NCBI RefSeq assembly: GCF_020379485.1 | Contig: NC_063452.1 | Coordinates: 9,341,065-9,405,064 of the forward strand | Source: Brassica napus | Lineage: Eukaryota > Streptophyta > Magnoliopsida > Brassicales > Brassicaceae | Direction: 5' to 3' | Length of the DNA stretch: 64,000 nucleotides | Shown: one piece after another, positions 13,440 through 24,424 of the stretch | Position numbering within the stretch: position 1 is the first letter of the stretch | How the letters are laid out: each line of letters opens with the position of its first letter | The notes under the pieces: generated by a model | What the model was told of the DNA's origin: nothing | Seen by the model: the letters and a program-made list of their open reading frames with translations, nothing else | Database searches by the model: none | Translations under genes and position numbers: made by a program

Positions 13440-13767
13440 TAAATAAAAAAAGCATTAAAGTCTCACCCATATAAAGTTTGCTTCATCTTTTTGTACACTT
13501 CATTACCACCAAAACGCAAATCACCAAACGCTAAACGCAGAAACTCAGTTTTCGGTTACCTAATTATCTGTGGACGCCCTCACCGTAAACCTTCACCAAC
13601 CCAAATTTAATTCTTCTGTGTTTTTATTCACAAACTACATAAAGACAGAGAGATAATAATAACTTTCTCTTCTCTGTCCCTTCCTCTTCCTCTTCCTCCT
13701 CCTTTTTCTTCCCTCTGTGATTCATTAGTTGCGTAAAACCTCGAGTTTCTTCTGTTCCATTAACACA
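13440..13767 (+). promoter_or_regulatory. Promoter and leader of the kinase gene
   Basis: A TATAAAG box lies at 13470-13476. It is followed by CT-rich leader sequence, densest at 13662-13722 (repeated TCTTCC/TTCCTC), typical of plant 5' leaders. The first in-frame ATG is at 13768. The region 13049-13439 holds nothing I recognise. Confidence 0.55.
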
Positions 13768-16700
13768 ATGAAGTACATTCGAAGCAACAGCCTGAAACGT
13801 CTCTTCTCTTTCAAACGACGCAGTTTCGACTCCGACTCTGAAAACTCAACTCCACATGCCAAATGCGTGGAGGGTTTTCAAGAAGCAGAGCAGTTTCAAA
13901 GACCCAAGTGGAAATGTTTCTCCTTTGAAGAAATCTACGACGCAACCAACGGTTTCAGCTCAGGTTCTGTCTCCAAATTCAAGAAACTTTGATTCTCTCT
14001 CTATAATGTCTTACTTTCACTAAAAGGGTTTTGTTCTTCTGCAGAGAACTTGGTAGGAAGAGGTGGATTTGCAGAGGTGTACAAAGGGATTTTGAGTAAA
14101 AGTGGTGAAGAAATTGCTGTGAAGAGGATAACGAGAGGAGGGAGAGAAGATGAGAGGAGAGAGAAAGAGTTTCTAATGGAGATTGGAACAATAGGACATG
14201 TCTCACATCCTAATGTCTTGTCTCTTCTTGGTTGTTGTATTGACAATGGTCTCTATCTTGTTTTCATCTTCTCTTCAAGAGGCTCTGTTGCTTCTCTCCT
14301 TCATGGTACATATAACCCACAAACCTTAGAACTTGAACTTTTATGAACATTTGATGCTTTTCTTGAACATGGTTTCAGCAAATTTTGCTTAAAAATTGAT
14401 GCTTTCATTATGTTATTTGGTGTTTTTGTTTTGTTTTGAAGTCTGTTTTTTATAATAATGTTTATGTAGATTTGAATCAAGCACCATTGGAGTGGGAGAC
14501 AAGGTATAAAATTGCAATTGGGACAGCAAAAGGGCTTCATTATTTACACAAAGGTTGTCAGAGAAGGATCATCCACAGAGACATTAAATCCTCCAATGTT
14601 CTCTTAACCCAAGATTTTGAACCACAGGTACCCTGTTTATTTTCTTTCTCTTCCATCTTAATTTCCTAACTGTTTCACTGTTAAATATATTTTTTATTTT
14701 ATTATTTAATAATTGTATTCAAAGAAAAAATAATTGTCTTTGTATTTTTAGATATCTGATTTTGGGTTGGCAAAATGGCTGCCTTCTCAATGGTCTCACC
14801 ATTCCATTGCTCCAATCGAAGGCACATTTGGGTATTTTTGTACTCAAATTTTATTTCCATATTTAAACTATATAACAAACTGCATGTGTTTCCTTTAAAC
14901 ATATTGATTGATCATTTTGAATAAAAACAGGCACTTAGCTCCAGAGTACTATACGCATGGGATTGTGGATGAGAAGACTGATGTATTTGCCTTTGGAGTG
15001 TTCTTGCTTGAACTCATTTCTGGTAAAAAACCTGTTGATGCATCCCACCAAAGCCTACACAGCTGGGTAAATCCAATTTAACCCGAATTTATTTACTATT
15101 TACTGGTATTTTTTTACTATTGACAACTTTTATTTCATATTTTTAAAGTGTGATTGGTAAAGGTCGTAGAAGCTCTTTATAGCTTTTCCACTCACTTCTT
15201 TATAATACTTTTACCAATCAGAACTGTATGAAATTAAAAAAAAACTTCGATGAAGTAAGTTATTTTTACATAAAAAGATTTTTTTTTAGATCAAGAGCCA
15301 AACGGACCCTTGGCCATATATTTTTCCATCTAGTTACATAGAAATGAATTCATAGTGTAATTACATATTAATATTGTAACAGGCGAAAACGATAATAAAA
15401 GATGGAGAGATTGAGAAGTTGATGGATCCAAGGATCGGTGAAAACTTTGATATCCAACAGCTTCATCGCATAGCTTTCGCTGCGTCTCTCTGCATCCGAT
15501 CATCGTCTCCATGTCGGCCTTCCATGATCGAGGTATTTTAGTTTATTTGGCATTTTTTACATATTTGGCTGTTCCTTTTTCTTCTAGCTAGGATGCTTAT
15601 TTGTTTTTTTATTCCGTTCATTTTAATAATTGAAAACCTACTTTGGGCAACAGAAGAGTAATATGTATTATTATTATGAATTTTTGAAAAGCTAAAGTAA
15701 TTTTTATGATTGGTTCATAATGAGGCGTAGTATCGTGTCAATATGTTACTCAATGATTCGCTTTTCAGTTAGATAATTGGCTGCGTGACTAAAAAGTATC
15801 TTTGTTGTTCATTATGTGAACTAAAAAAACTACAATTCTTAGAAAAATGTAAAGAAAATAATCATAATTTTAGTACCACATATAACATTCACATTTATTT
15901 TGTGTTCATATAAAGCTGTTTTTTAATTTATTGTATAAGATATAGGAACCTCTTTTTAAGTTTAATATAAAGAAGATTAGTATTTAGTCCGGACGAGGTA
16001 GTCCAAGTGGCAGGACGGGCCTGTGGTGGCAACCATCATCCGGGTTCGATTCCCTCCCCATGCGGAAACTACCCTGCCTTTTTTGGACACCAAAGTGGTA
16101 CTGGGTTCGATCCAGCCCAGGTAAAGCCCTCCCGGATGAAGTGGACCGCTGCCTGACCGGACCCAGGGGAATGATCCGCGAAGCGGGGAACCCCTAGATT
16201 ATCAAAAAAAAAAAAAAAAAAAAAAAGAAGAGTAGTATTATATATGAATAAGCTCCTTTACCGACACCTAATCTCAATCACAGTCGCATACAAAACAAAA
16301 CAAGCACTATATTTTCTCTTTTTGGGTCCAAACAATATGTTTTCTAAAACCAGATTTTGATAGGGTTATTGAATAAAGAAAAGTCATGTCATATAAAGAG
16401 GCTCCTTTACCGACACTTAATTTTGATCAATAGTACAAAGAAACTATTAAACCAGATTTTCTAGATCAAACACACATAATCACAGCATCATTACAAGATT
16501 GGTACTAAGATATGTTATTTTCTTGGTTAAACATCTAAGATATGTTATGAATCTTTCCTTTAGAATGAACTTTGTGTTTTTGAATTTGTGGCACATTAGG
16601 TATTAGAAGTACTACAAGGAGAAGATATAGAGAAGGAAAAATGGAAAATGGAAGAGGAAGAAGAAGTGAAGGAAGAGTTTTGGGGATACGAAGATCTTGA

Positions 16701-16827
16701 GGATTGTGAATGTGATTCTTCAATCTCACTTTCCCCCCCCCCCCCCCCCCCCCCCCCCCCGGCTCTTTCTCTAATCGAAGCTCTTCCAATCGTAGTCGCT
16801 AGGTATGAAATTAGTTGTACAATTTGA
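13768..16827 (+). CDS. Receptor-like cytoplasmic Ser/Thr kinase (RLCK VI type), seven exons
   Basis: Exons: 13768-13963, 14045-14305, 14470-14627, 14752-14831, 14931-15066, 15383-15532, 16600-16827. All introns are GT..AG and phases join cleanly, giving 402 residues as read. A short basic N-terminus with no signal peptide or membrane span leads to [17 protein letters not shown], then a complete kinase domain: glycine loop [14 protein letters not shown] lysine, [10 protein letters not shown] catalytic loop, SDFGLAK, LAPEYY. This fits an active cytoplasmic kinase of RLCK class VI, a family that in Arabidopsis includes Rho-GTPase-binding kinases. The tail is acidic (EEEEEV...DLEDCE). A 28-base C run then encodes prolines and sets the frame of the last residues; one extra C would instead give a Ser-rich end stopping near 16802. 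Intron 6 carries a SINE. I recall close Arabidopsis relatives of about 390 residues, but did not check. Confidence 0.9.
15150..15222. repeat. Small hairpin or MITE-like insert in kinase intron 5
   Basis: GTGATTGGTAAAG and its approximate inverse CTTTTACCAATCA lie about 60 bp apart, forming a short foldback inside the intron. It looks like a mini-transposon remnant; no target duplication was confirmed. Confidence 0.35.
15985..16225 (+). mobile_element. tRNA-derived SINE in kinase intron 6
   Basis: The body begins near TAGTCCGGACGAGGTAG and holds an A-box-like TAGTCCAAGTGG and a B box GGGTTCGATTCC. It ends in a run of more than 20 A. Near-perfect 14-bp target duplications flank it: AGAAGATTAGTATT (15971-15984) and AGAAGAGTAGTATT (16226-16239), with one mismatch. 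The intact tail suggests a fairly recent insertion, in the sense orientation of the host gene. Confidence 0.9.
16733..16760. repeat. 28-base poly-C tract in a coding exon
   Basis: An uninterrupted C run inside the last kinase exon, encoding consecutive prolines. Its length modulo 3 decides which of two C-termini and stop codons is used. Such runs are prone to both real slippage and sequencing error. Confidence 0.95.
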
Positions 16828-18867
16828 AATATCAATTTTGTTTACTGTATATATTTGTTTAGACTTGTCTATTTCATGAACACTTGTAGTATTCAATGAG
16901 GTGTTTTATTTATTTTTCGATGTGGACAGTTAATAATATTTAAACCAAACTCTATCCAGAGTTTGCAAACCCCATATGATCTGATATCATCCCAGTAGAT
17001 GGCATTAAGAATTAGGGTCCCATTGCATGCATTGAGTAATTTTATTTTTTGATCAAACATGCATTGAGTAATTAAAATTTTTCTTATTAAAGTAAACATA
17101 ATCATTTTGTTTTTTTATGAAATATCTTCAGAACATTTTAAACGCAAATATTTTTTTATTATTTTACATTTCCAAAATATTTGATAATAATGACATAATG
17201 TTATATTTCTTAAATTAACCTCATGTAAACAGACTAATAAATTCCCTCCATTTTTCTAAGATATATGCTTTGAACTATTTTTTAGTTTGATAAAATTATA
17301 TTTTCTGGATTTTTCAATGAATACATGATGTTTCAAAATATATGCATATATAATTATTAACGTTTAACCATAACTATTCATTTTCAAAACAATAATCAAT
17401 ATGTGTAAAACATCCTACAATATTAGTCTTTGACAAACTGATGTTGTCCCTCCATGTGACAATAATCTCGTTCATATAATTTTTTATAAGGAATATCTTT
17501 TTAAAATATTTTTTTTTGTTTTATAGGAGTATCATACTAAAATTTTCAAAACAATTTTGACCTTAAACCAATTTATTCATAGTTAGAATGTAAAATAGCA
17601 TATAAGTCATCCATTTATATATCAGTGACATCATAAAAATTAACTTGATTTCTTTGTATGTGTAGTATTAGAATGACTCTTATATAGTATTAGAACGACT
17701 CTTATACTGAAACGAAAAAGTAGTGACAAGATAGATATATTATTCGAACAAACAAACAAATAAACAAATAATTATTACATGAGAACAATACTCAAACTAT
17801 TGTAGTAAGGGAAATTCTACTTATTGTAAAACAAGTTTTTTTTTTTGTCAACAATTGTAAAACAAGTTAACATATACATTTTAGTACTTCAATAACCACA
17901 TAAAGTTTTATATATATATATATGTTCATACATCTGTATGGTTTCTAAAATTTACTTGTACATTATGAGATGCCATATTCTTAAACAAAATGTTTTAAAC
18001 AATATGTAATATAATTAAGATTGTCAACTGTGGAAGCACGCCTATTGGTTAAGGTTTAAAGGATTTTATATCCAGATCTGGGATTCAAATTCTAAACTAT
18101 GCAATTTTTTGCATATTGCACGGTATAGGAGGTTCATGTTTAAAAACTAATCTTCGTATGAAGGAATCTTCAAGATCATTGAATTCACATGAGTATGCCA
18201 AGTCCTCGAATGCCAATTTGATGATCACTGATTTGATCTTAGATTAAAAACATTAATCATTGTTTTTAATCATAATAAAGCATGCTTGGATCAATGCAAT
18301 GACAATAAGTTAAGTGTGGATACTTGTTTAGTGGCTGCCTATGCCAGGTGTAAGGCACAGACAATTATCGTAGTATCACTCTACAGTTATTTAAAATTTT
18401 ACGTTACATTTTTGGTACCTAATACTGATAATGCAATAAACTTTTTCACTATATTACAATAAACTTTTGATATTTCAGTCCTCAGTCATCATGAACTTGA
18501 GTACTACAAGAGATTTACACATGGATTAAGATCCTTAAGTTTAATATAAAATTTTTGTTTGTTAGTCTGAGTGTCCAGTTAGCATAACAGGTGATTAATA
18601 AGTTTCCATATTAAAATAAGAGTACGTTGGATATAGAGTAACGTAACACAGAGGGAAAAAAAAGAAATTAGGAAAGAGAAAAAATAGTTGAGTAGATTTT
18701 GTTACTCTAACAAAACATGGAGTAAATATTAGTGTATGTTTCTCATTCTTTCAACAGTAAAGAGAGTAAATGTCAAAAGTGAATATATCACTTGATTCGT
18801 GAAATATAAGTTAAATAGATAATAAATGTTATTTTTTCTCGAAGTTTCTCGCTATTGAAACAATATA
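16828..18867. other. AT-rich intergenic region
   Basis: No gene recognised. The kinase 3' UTR must lie in its first few hundred bases, but no clear poly(A) signal stands out. Apart from the SINE-like piece near 18040 I see no structure. Confidence 0.6.
18040..18095 (+). mobile_element. Degraded SINE-like pol III promoter
   Basis: An A-box-like ATTGGTTAAGG is followed about 38 bp on by a B-box-like GGGATTCAAATTC. Borders and tail are not resolvable, so this may be a relic only. Confidence 0.3.
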
Positions 18868-18872
18868 GTTAA

Positions 18873-19114
18873 TGTTATAAAAAAACTAGAATTTTATTGT
18901 ATCGAGGAAATTTAAATAAGGGCAAAATTTTATACCCGTATGAGAAGATAACACTGATAATAAGAGAGGATGTGTTATTAGAAGGAGAAGGAATGGTGTG
19001 ATTACAATCGATCGAAACGATCGTTTATATAGAAGAGAAATTCACTGTGCAAATAGTGCAGCGGGCCCCATATCTTTTATATTTTTCAACGTTTGCGGCT
19101 AATCTTTCATAACA
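18873..19114 (-). repeat. Copia 3' LTR
   Basis: 242 bp; reads TGTTATAAAA...TTTCATAACA on the plus strand. A TATATAAA box on the element's sense strand corresponds to 19024-19031. No difference from the other LTR seen by eye. Confidence 0.97.
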
Positions 19115-19124
19115 CTCCCCCTTG
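19115..19124 (-). promoter_or_regulatory. Copia polypurine tract
   Basis: Reads CAAGGGGGAG on the minus strand directly before the 3' LTR. This is the expected primer site for plus-strand DNA synthesis. Confidence 0.8.
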
Positions 19125-19259
19125 GGGACCGGTGTCACCATCCACTCTCGCTTAACGTCTATGTTGCCTCGTTAAAAACCTTTCTAGGAAAACCCAATGG
19201 GAAAAACCATAGTAAGGTAAAAAGAGTACAACTACGTAAGCTCCCCCTCGAATGAGCAG

Positions 19260-22200
19260 TCATAGATCCTTCTGATGACGCATTCCAATGTTACGAACAT
19301 GTTTTCTGAATACTGAAGTCGGAAGTGATTTTGTGAAGAGGTCAGCAGCATTGTCGCATGATTGGACATATCTTATTTCAATCTCTTTCTTCTTTACGAG
19401 CTCTTGAGTGTATGAGAAGAACTTCGGATGAATATGCTTCGTTCTATCGCTTTTGATATATCCGTCCTTTGTTTGAGCAACACATGCTGCATTATCTTCA
19501 TATAAAATAGTTGGCTCCGTATTTTCGCCAATTCCGCTGCTTGAACAGATGTGTCGGCTCATTGATCTCAGCCATACACATTCTCTACTTGCTTCATGGA
19601 GTGCAATGATCTCAGCATGATTTGAAGAAGTAGCCACGAGCGTTTGTTTCTGGGAACGCCAAGATATAGCAGTGCCTCCGATCGTAAAAACGTATCCTGT
19701 TTGCGATCGGGCTTTGTGTGGATCTGAAAGATATCCTGCATCTGCAAAACCAACCATTTGACCTTTTGAACTTTTAGGATAAAATAAGCCCAAATCAATG
19801 GTCCCTTGGAGGTAACGAAAAACATGTTTAATCCCATTCCAATGTCTTCGAGTTGGAGATGAGCTGAATCTTGCCAAAAGATTCACAGCAAATGATATAT
19901 CAGGCCGTGTACAATTTGCAAGGTACATCAGCGCTCCAATTGCACTTAGATATGGTACTTCCGGACCAAGTATCTCTTCTTTCTCCTCAGGTGGTCTAAA
20001 TGGATCACTTTCAATATTAAGTGACCTAACGACCATCGGGGTGCTAAGAGGAGTTGATTTATCCATGTTAAATCGTTTCAACACTCTTTTAGTGTATGTG
20101 GATTGATGCACAAATATACCATTTTGTGAATGTTCTATTTGTAGGCCAAGACAATACTGTGTCTGTCCAAGATCTTTCATCTCAAATTCTCCTTTGAGAT
20201 AGTCTGATGCCTTTTGTATTTCTTTTTGAGTTCCGATAATGTTAAGATCATCAACATATACCGCGATTATTACAAATCCGGATATTGTTTTCTTGATGAA
20301 AACACATGGGCATATAGGATCATTCACATATCCTTCTTTTGTTAAATGATCACTGAGACGATTATACCACATACGTCCAGATTGCTTTAACCCATATAAT
20401 GATCTTTGCAATTTTATTGCACATAACTCTTTAGGTTTGGAACTTAATGCTTCTGGCATTTTAAATCCATCAGGAACTTTCATGTAGATATCAGTATCTA
20501 ATGATCCATATAGATAAGCTGTAACAACATCCATGAGACGCATCTCTAGATTTTTATCAGCTGCTAGACTCATCAGGAATCTAAATGTAATGGCATCCAT
20601 AACTGGAGAATACGTTTCTTCATAATCGATTCCAGGTCTTTGAGAAAAACCTTGAGCCACTAGACGAGCTTTGTATCTCGTAATCTCATTTTTCTCATTT
20701 CGCTTTCGAACGAAAACCCATTTGTACCCAACTGGTCTCACATCTGCAGGTGTGAGCACAATAGATCCAAATACTTTTCGTTTATTAAGCGAATCAAGTT
20801 CAGCTTGTATTGCATTTTTCCATTGTTCCCAATCATGTCTCTTTTGACATTCATAGACAGATTTTGGTTCTGGATCATCGATTTCTTCATTTATTTCACT
20901 TGACACAATATATGAGAAAGCATCATCAAGGTCATTTTGTTCATTTCTATTCCATATCCTTTTATTATGGATGTAATTAATAGAAATCTCATGATTATCT
21001 TTCGATTCATGATGCTCTGATTCATGATGCTCTGATTCATCAGAATCCTTATCATTTATTTCCTCCAAAATATTTTCTGCTATTTTGGGTGCATCATATA
21101 TTTCAGCTTTCTTCTGTTTCCTAGGATTCTTATCCTTAGAACCAACAGGTCTACCACGCTTCAGGCGTGTTTTTGGCTCTCGTGTGTCATCCTCCTTTTC
21201 TTGTTCATTTGGCATTTTGATACGAGCAGGAGCATTTGCAGCTGGTATATGAGATTTAGTTACCGTCTTGGTATCTACAAATGCATCAGGTAGCTGGTTA
21301 GCTATACTCTGTAAATGCATAATTCGTCGAACTTCTAGTTCTGACTCTTTAGTGGGAGGATCAAGATATAACAATGATGGTACACTCCATTTTATATCAC
21401 TTCCAACATTTTTGTTTTCTCCCCCTAGAACTGGGAATACATTTTCGTCAAAATGACAATCAGCAAAACGTGCTGTAAAGACGTCACCAGTCTGTGGTTC
21501 TAGGTATCTTATAATCGATGGAGAGTCACAACCAACATATATTCCCAATCTTCTTTGTGGTCCCATCTTTGTACGTTGTGGTGGTGCTACAGGCACATAT
21601 ACCGCACAACCAAAGATTCTAAAGTGGGAAATGTTTGGTTCTCGACCAAACGCTAACTGTAGTGGGGAATACTTATGATATGCACTCGGTCTGATCCGAA
21701 TGAGTGCTTCTGCATGCAAAATGGCATGTCCCCATACAGAGGTTGGAAGTTTTGATCTCATGATCAATGGTCTTGCAATCAATTGCAGACGCTTAATTAA
21801 AGATTCAGCCAAACCATTTTGCGTATGAACATGAGCAACCGAATGTTCAACTTCAATTCCCATTACCATACAATAGTCATTGAATGCTTGGGATGTGAAT
21901 TCACCAGCGTTGTCTAGTCTAACTCTTTTAATAGTATAATCAGGAAACTGTGCTCGCAGTTTGATTATTTGAGTTAGAAATCTCGCAAATGCCACATTTC
22001 GAGATGATAATAGACAAACGTGTGACCATCTACTGGATGCGTCAATTAATACCATAAAATAGTGGAATGGTCCACAAGGTGGGTGTATAGGTCCACATAT
22101 ATCGCCTTGAATTCTTTCAAGGAACTTTGGTGATTCTTTATCGATTTTGGTTGGCGATGGCCTTACGATCAATTTTCCTAGAGAACATGCAACACATGTC

Positions 22201-22850
22201 ATTTTATTCCCTTGAGAAATCTCCTGGATTTTCAGTGGATGACCATGTGAACTTTCTATGATTTTACGCATCATTGTAGTTCCTGGGTGGCCAAAGCGAT
22301 TATGCCATAATGTGAACTCTTCTGGGTTCTGTTTTACCAAAAGATTTGATTCGATCTCATCGATATAAGTATGATGTAACCCCGAAGGAAGTTCTGGAAA
22401 CTTTTCCAATATGTGTTTTCTGCCACATTTCTCAGAAGTTACATACATGTATTTCTTTCCATCCTCAGTTGCAGACTGAGTATCATATCCGTGAAGATAT
22501 ATGTCTTTAAAACTCAACAAATTCCTTTTAGAACTTGGAGAATATAGAGCATTATTTATGGAAAATTTTGTTCCATTCGGTAAAGTAAAATTTGCTTTAC
22601 CAGTTCCTTCAATCACGTCTGCAGGACCTGATATTGTATTGACGACAATTCTTGTCGGTTTTATATCAGAGAAATATCTCTTTTGTCTCAGAATAGTGTG
22701 CGTTGTTCCACTATCTGGTATGCATATTTCACGAATCCGTTTCTTGGATTTTGCTTCATTACCATTCTGATCCATTTCTGAAATTGTCATAAATATTAAT
22801 AAAAGAAAAACATAAAATTCATTCATATAAGGAAACACATAATTATACAA
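19260..22850 (-). CDS. Copia pol polyprotein (protease, integrase, reverse transcriptase, RNase H)
   Basis: An open frame of 1196 codons; the natural coding part probably begins near residue 26, at MDQNG. Seen in order: protease active site DSGTTHT (about residue 46); integrase zinc-binding LWHNRFGHP with CVAC downstream; integrase core acidic residues in QGDICGP (about 248) and RLDNAGEF (about 312); reverse transcriptase with YVDDLNIIG (about 865); and RNase H with FADAGYL (about 1035) and YEDNAAC. No stop or frameshift interrupts the enzymes. It lies in the same frame as gag, 120 bp downstream, separated by TAG codons. It would act in cytoplasmic virus-like particles and in chromosomal integration. 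Confidence 0.95.
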   Translation of the reverse strand: MYNYVFPYMNEFYVFLLLIFMTISEMDQNGNEAKSKKRIREICIPDSGTTHTILRQKRYFSDIKPTRIVVNTISGPADVIEGTGKANFTLPNGTKFSINNALYSPSSKRNLLSFKDIYLHGYDTQSATEDGKKYMYVTSEKCGRKHILEKFPELPSGLHHTYIDEIESNLLVKQNPEEFTLWHNRFGHPGTTMMRKIIESSHGHPLKIQEISQGNKMTCVACSLGKLIVRPSPTKIDKESPKFLERIQGDICGPIHPPCGPFHYFMVLIDASSRWSHVCLLSSRNVAFARFLTQIIKLRAQFPDYTIKRVRLDNAGEFTSQAFNDYCMVMGIEVEHSVAHVHTQNGLAESLIKRLQLIARPLIMRSKLPTSVWGHAILHAEALIRIRPSAYHKYSPLQLAFGREPNISHFRIFGCAVYVPVAPPQRTKMGPQRRLGIYVGCDSPSIIRYLEPQTGDVFTARFADCHFDENVFPVLGGENKNVGSDIKWSVPSLLYLDPPTKESELEVRRIMHLQSIANQLPDAFVDTKTVTKSHIPAANAPARIKMPNEQEKEDDTREPKTRLKRGRPVGSKDKNPRKQKKAEIYDAPKIAENILEEINDKDSDESEHHESEHHESKDNHEISINYIHNKRIWNRNEQNDLDDAFSYIVSSEINEEIDDPEPKSVYECQKRHDWEQWKNAIQAELDSLNKRKVFGSIVLTPADVRPVGYKWVFVRKRNEKNEITRYKARLVAQGFSQRPGIDYEETYSPVMDAITFRFLMSLAADKNLEMRLMDVVTAYLYGSLDTDIYMKVPDGFKMPEALSSKPKELCAIKLQRSLYGLKQSGRMWYNRLSDHLTKEGYVNDPICPCVFIKKTISGFVIIAVYVDDLNIIGTQKEIQKASDYLKGEFEMKDLGQTQYCLGLQIEHSQNGIFVHQSTYTKRVLKRFNMDKSTPLSTPMVVRSLNIESDPFRPPEEKEEILGPEVPYLSAIGALMYLANCTRPDISFAVNLLARFSSSPTRRHWNGIKHVFRYLQGTIDLGLFYPKSSKGQMVGFADAGYLSDPHKARSQTGYVFTIGGTAISWRSQKQTLVATSSNHAEIIALHEASRECVWLRSMSRHICSSSGIGENTEPTILYEDNAACVAQTKDGYIKSDRTKHIHPKFFSYTQELVKKKEIEIRYVQSCDNAADLFTKSLPTSVFRKHVRNIGMRHQKDL

Positions 22851-22970
22851 TAAGATGACGTTAAAAACATCATTATTTTTTAAAACATGAAATATAATAA
22901 TTATACATGGTAATACTGAAAACTATTCAATACTCTTATCATAGGCATTTCGATTCTCTTCAGGAGTAAT

Positions 22971-23930
22971 CTAGTCCAGCTCATTAGCGAAGTCGGAGGA
23001 TTCAAGGTATGAGGTCCCTTCAACATTTTCCGTGAGGTTCACCTCTTTAGCCTTTCCTTTTATGGACTCTTGATATAACTTGCACAAATGTGGGGGAGTA
23101 CGACAGGTACGGGACCAATGTCCTTTACATCCACATCTGTAACATACAGTCTCACTTTTCTTTGTGGTATCCTCTTCGGTTTCTTTGCCTTTAGGAGGTT
23201 GTTCAGATCTAACCCATTTGTTAGATCTAATACTTTTAGGATAGTAAGGCTTTCCACGTTTGTTGTTGAAACGCCGACCACGACCTCGGTTGGTCTGGTT
23301 TCTCCTTCCCGAATATTCTACCGCCGTAGCATTCACTTCAGGAAATGCCTTGGCTCCCGTAGGTCGGGAATTATGGTTTTTGATTAGTAACTCATCGTTC
23401 TTTTCAGCCAACATGAGTGTTACCATCAATTCAGAAAATTTGGTGTACCCACATTTTCTGTAAATTCGGGATAAGACGTTGTGTTCTTTGTGGAAAGTAT
23501 TATATGTCTTGTCAAGCATTTCTGCTTCGGTGACAGGGTTACCACAATATTTTAATTGTGCAACTATCCTCAAGATAGTGGAATTGTAATCTCTAACCCT
23601 TTGGAAATCCTGAAACCTCAGGGTTTTCCACTCTTCAAGAGCGTGAGGGAGATTGATTTCCTTTTGATTATCGAACCTATCTTTCAAGGCTTGCCATAGT
23701 ACGGCTGGGTCCTCAACGTCTCCATAGTCGTGAGTTAGATTCTCATCTAAATGCTTCTTCAGGAAGATAATCGCTTCGGCTATATGCTCGGGTGGCGATT
23801 TGTTACCGACTTCTATCGTTTCAGTTATCTTTTTTATTACAAGATAAGGTTTCACATTTGTGACCCATCTGACATAATTTTCGCCGGTTACTTTCAGAGC
23901 CGGGAACTGGAGTTTCTCGATGTTTGCCAT
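22971..23930 (-). CDS. Copia Gag nucleocapsid protein
   Basis: 319 residues from ATG (MANIEKLQFPALKVTGENY), a typical copia Gag start. The central helical region carries the retrotransposon Gag (UBN2-like) pattern. A basic Arg/Gly-rich stretch precedes a CCHC zinc knuckle CYRCGCKGHWSRTC (about residue 262). The frame closes with TAG at 22971-22973, a second in-frame TAG follows about 50 bp on, and pol then opens in the same frame. A stop between gag and pol is usual where Gag must be made in excess. The bypass here could be readthrough, splicing or re-initiation; the sequence does not decide. Confidence 0.93.
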   Translation of the reverse strand: MANIEKLQFPALKVTGENYVRWVTNVKPYLVIKKITETIEVGNKSPPEHIAEAIIFLKKHLDENLTHDYGDVEDPAVLWQALKDRFDNQKEINLPHALEEWKTLRFQDFQRVRDYNSTILRIVAQLKYCGNPVTEAEMLDKTYNTFHKEHNVLSRIYRKCGYTKFSELMVTLMLAEKNDELLIKNHNSRPTGAKAFPEVNATAVEYSGRRNQTNRGRGRRFNNKRGKPYYPKSIRSNKWVRSEQPPKGKETEEDTTKKSETVCYRCGCKGHWSRTCRTPPHLCKLYQESIKGKAKEVNLTENVEGTSYLESSDFANELD

Positions 23931-23977
23931 TTGTATTTCTAAAACACAAAATAATAATTTTATTAGAACTTCATAAT

Positions 23978-24145
23978 TTAAAAACCGTTTACATTAATCA
24001 TACAAGCAATTACAAGGAGAAGCGATGTAAAGAAAATTAAACCGATATTCATCTTAAATTCACTCGGAGTAAATTCTCCAACGAATAAACCATAAATAGA
24101 AACACAAATAAAAATGGCACATAAAAACAAAAGTGCGCGAATCAT
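23978..24145 (-). CDS. Small two-membrane-segment ORF in the copia leader
   Basis: A 55-codon ORF starting MIRALLFLCAIFICVSIYG. It has two hydrophobic stretches (about residues 4-21 and 33-49) with a short polar loop between, and ends 47 bp before the gag ATG. A longer in-frame version could start at 24259. It lies inside the 5' leader and would be read before gag on a full-length RNA. No function is known to me. It could be a leader peptide limiting gag translation, a membrane-targeting factor, or chance. Confidence 0.45.
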   Translation of the reverse strand: MIRALLFLCAIFICVSIYGLFVGEFTPSEFKMNIGLIFFTSLLLVIACMINVNGF

Positions 24146-24424
24146 CTTTCTTGAAATGAAAAATCGGAGGAGAGCGATTTGAAATTTTTTGAGAGAAGAT
24201 GAAATGTTTTGGATGATGAAATGGAGTGAAAATGAGTTGTATTTATAGATGAAAAACACTGTTCATAACCGTTGGAGAAAGGGGAAATTTTTGAAAAAAA
24301 ATCTTTGTGACCGTTGGGGTTAAATCGAGTGCACTAAAAATCAGTCTGAAAATATCGTATTAAACAGTTAATCAAATCTATAAAATTTCATAAAAGTAAA
24401 AATTATAGCAATGAAATATTTATG

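Noticed and set aside
16535..16835. Gly-rich minus-strand ORFs over the kinase's last exon
   Set aside because: Antisense reading of the poly-C tract and exon 7; the plus-strand exon is supported by splice phase and homology.
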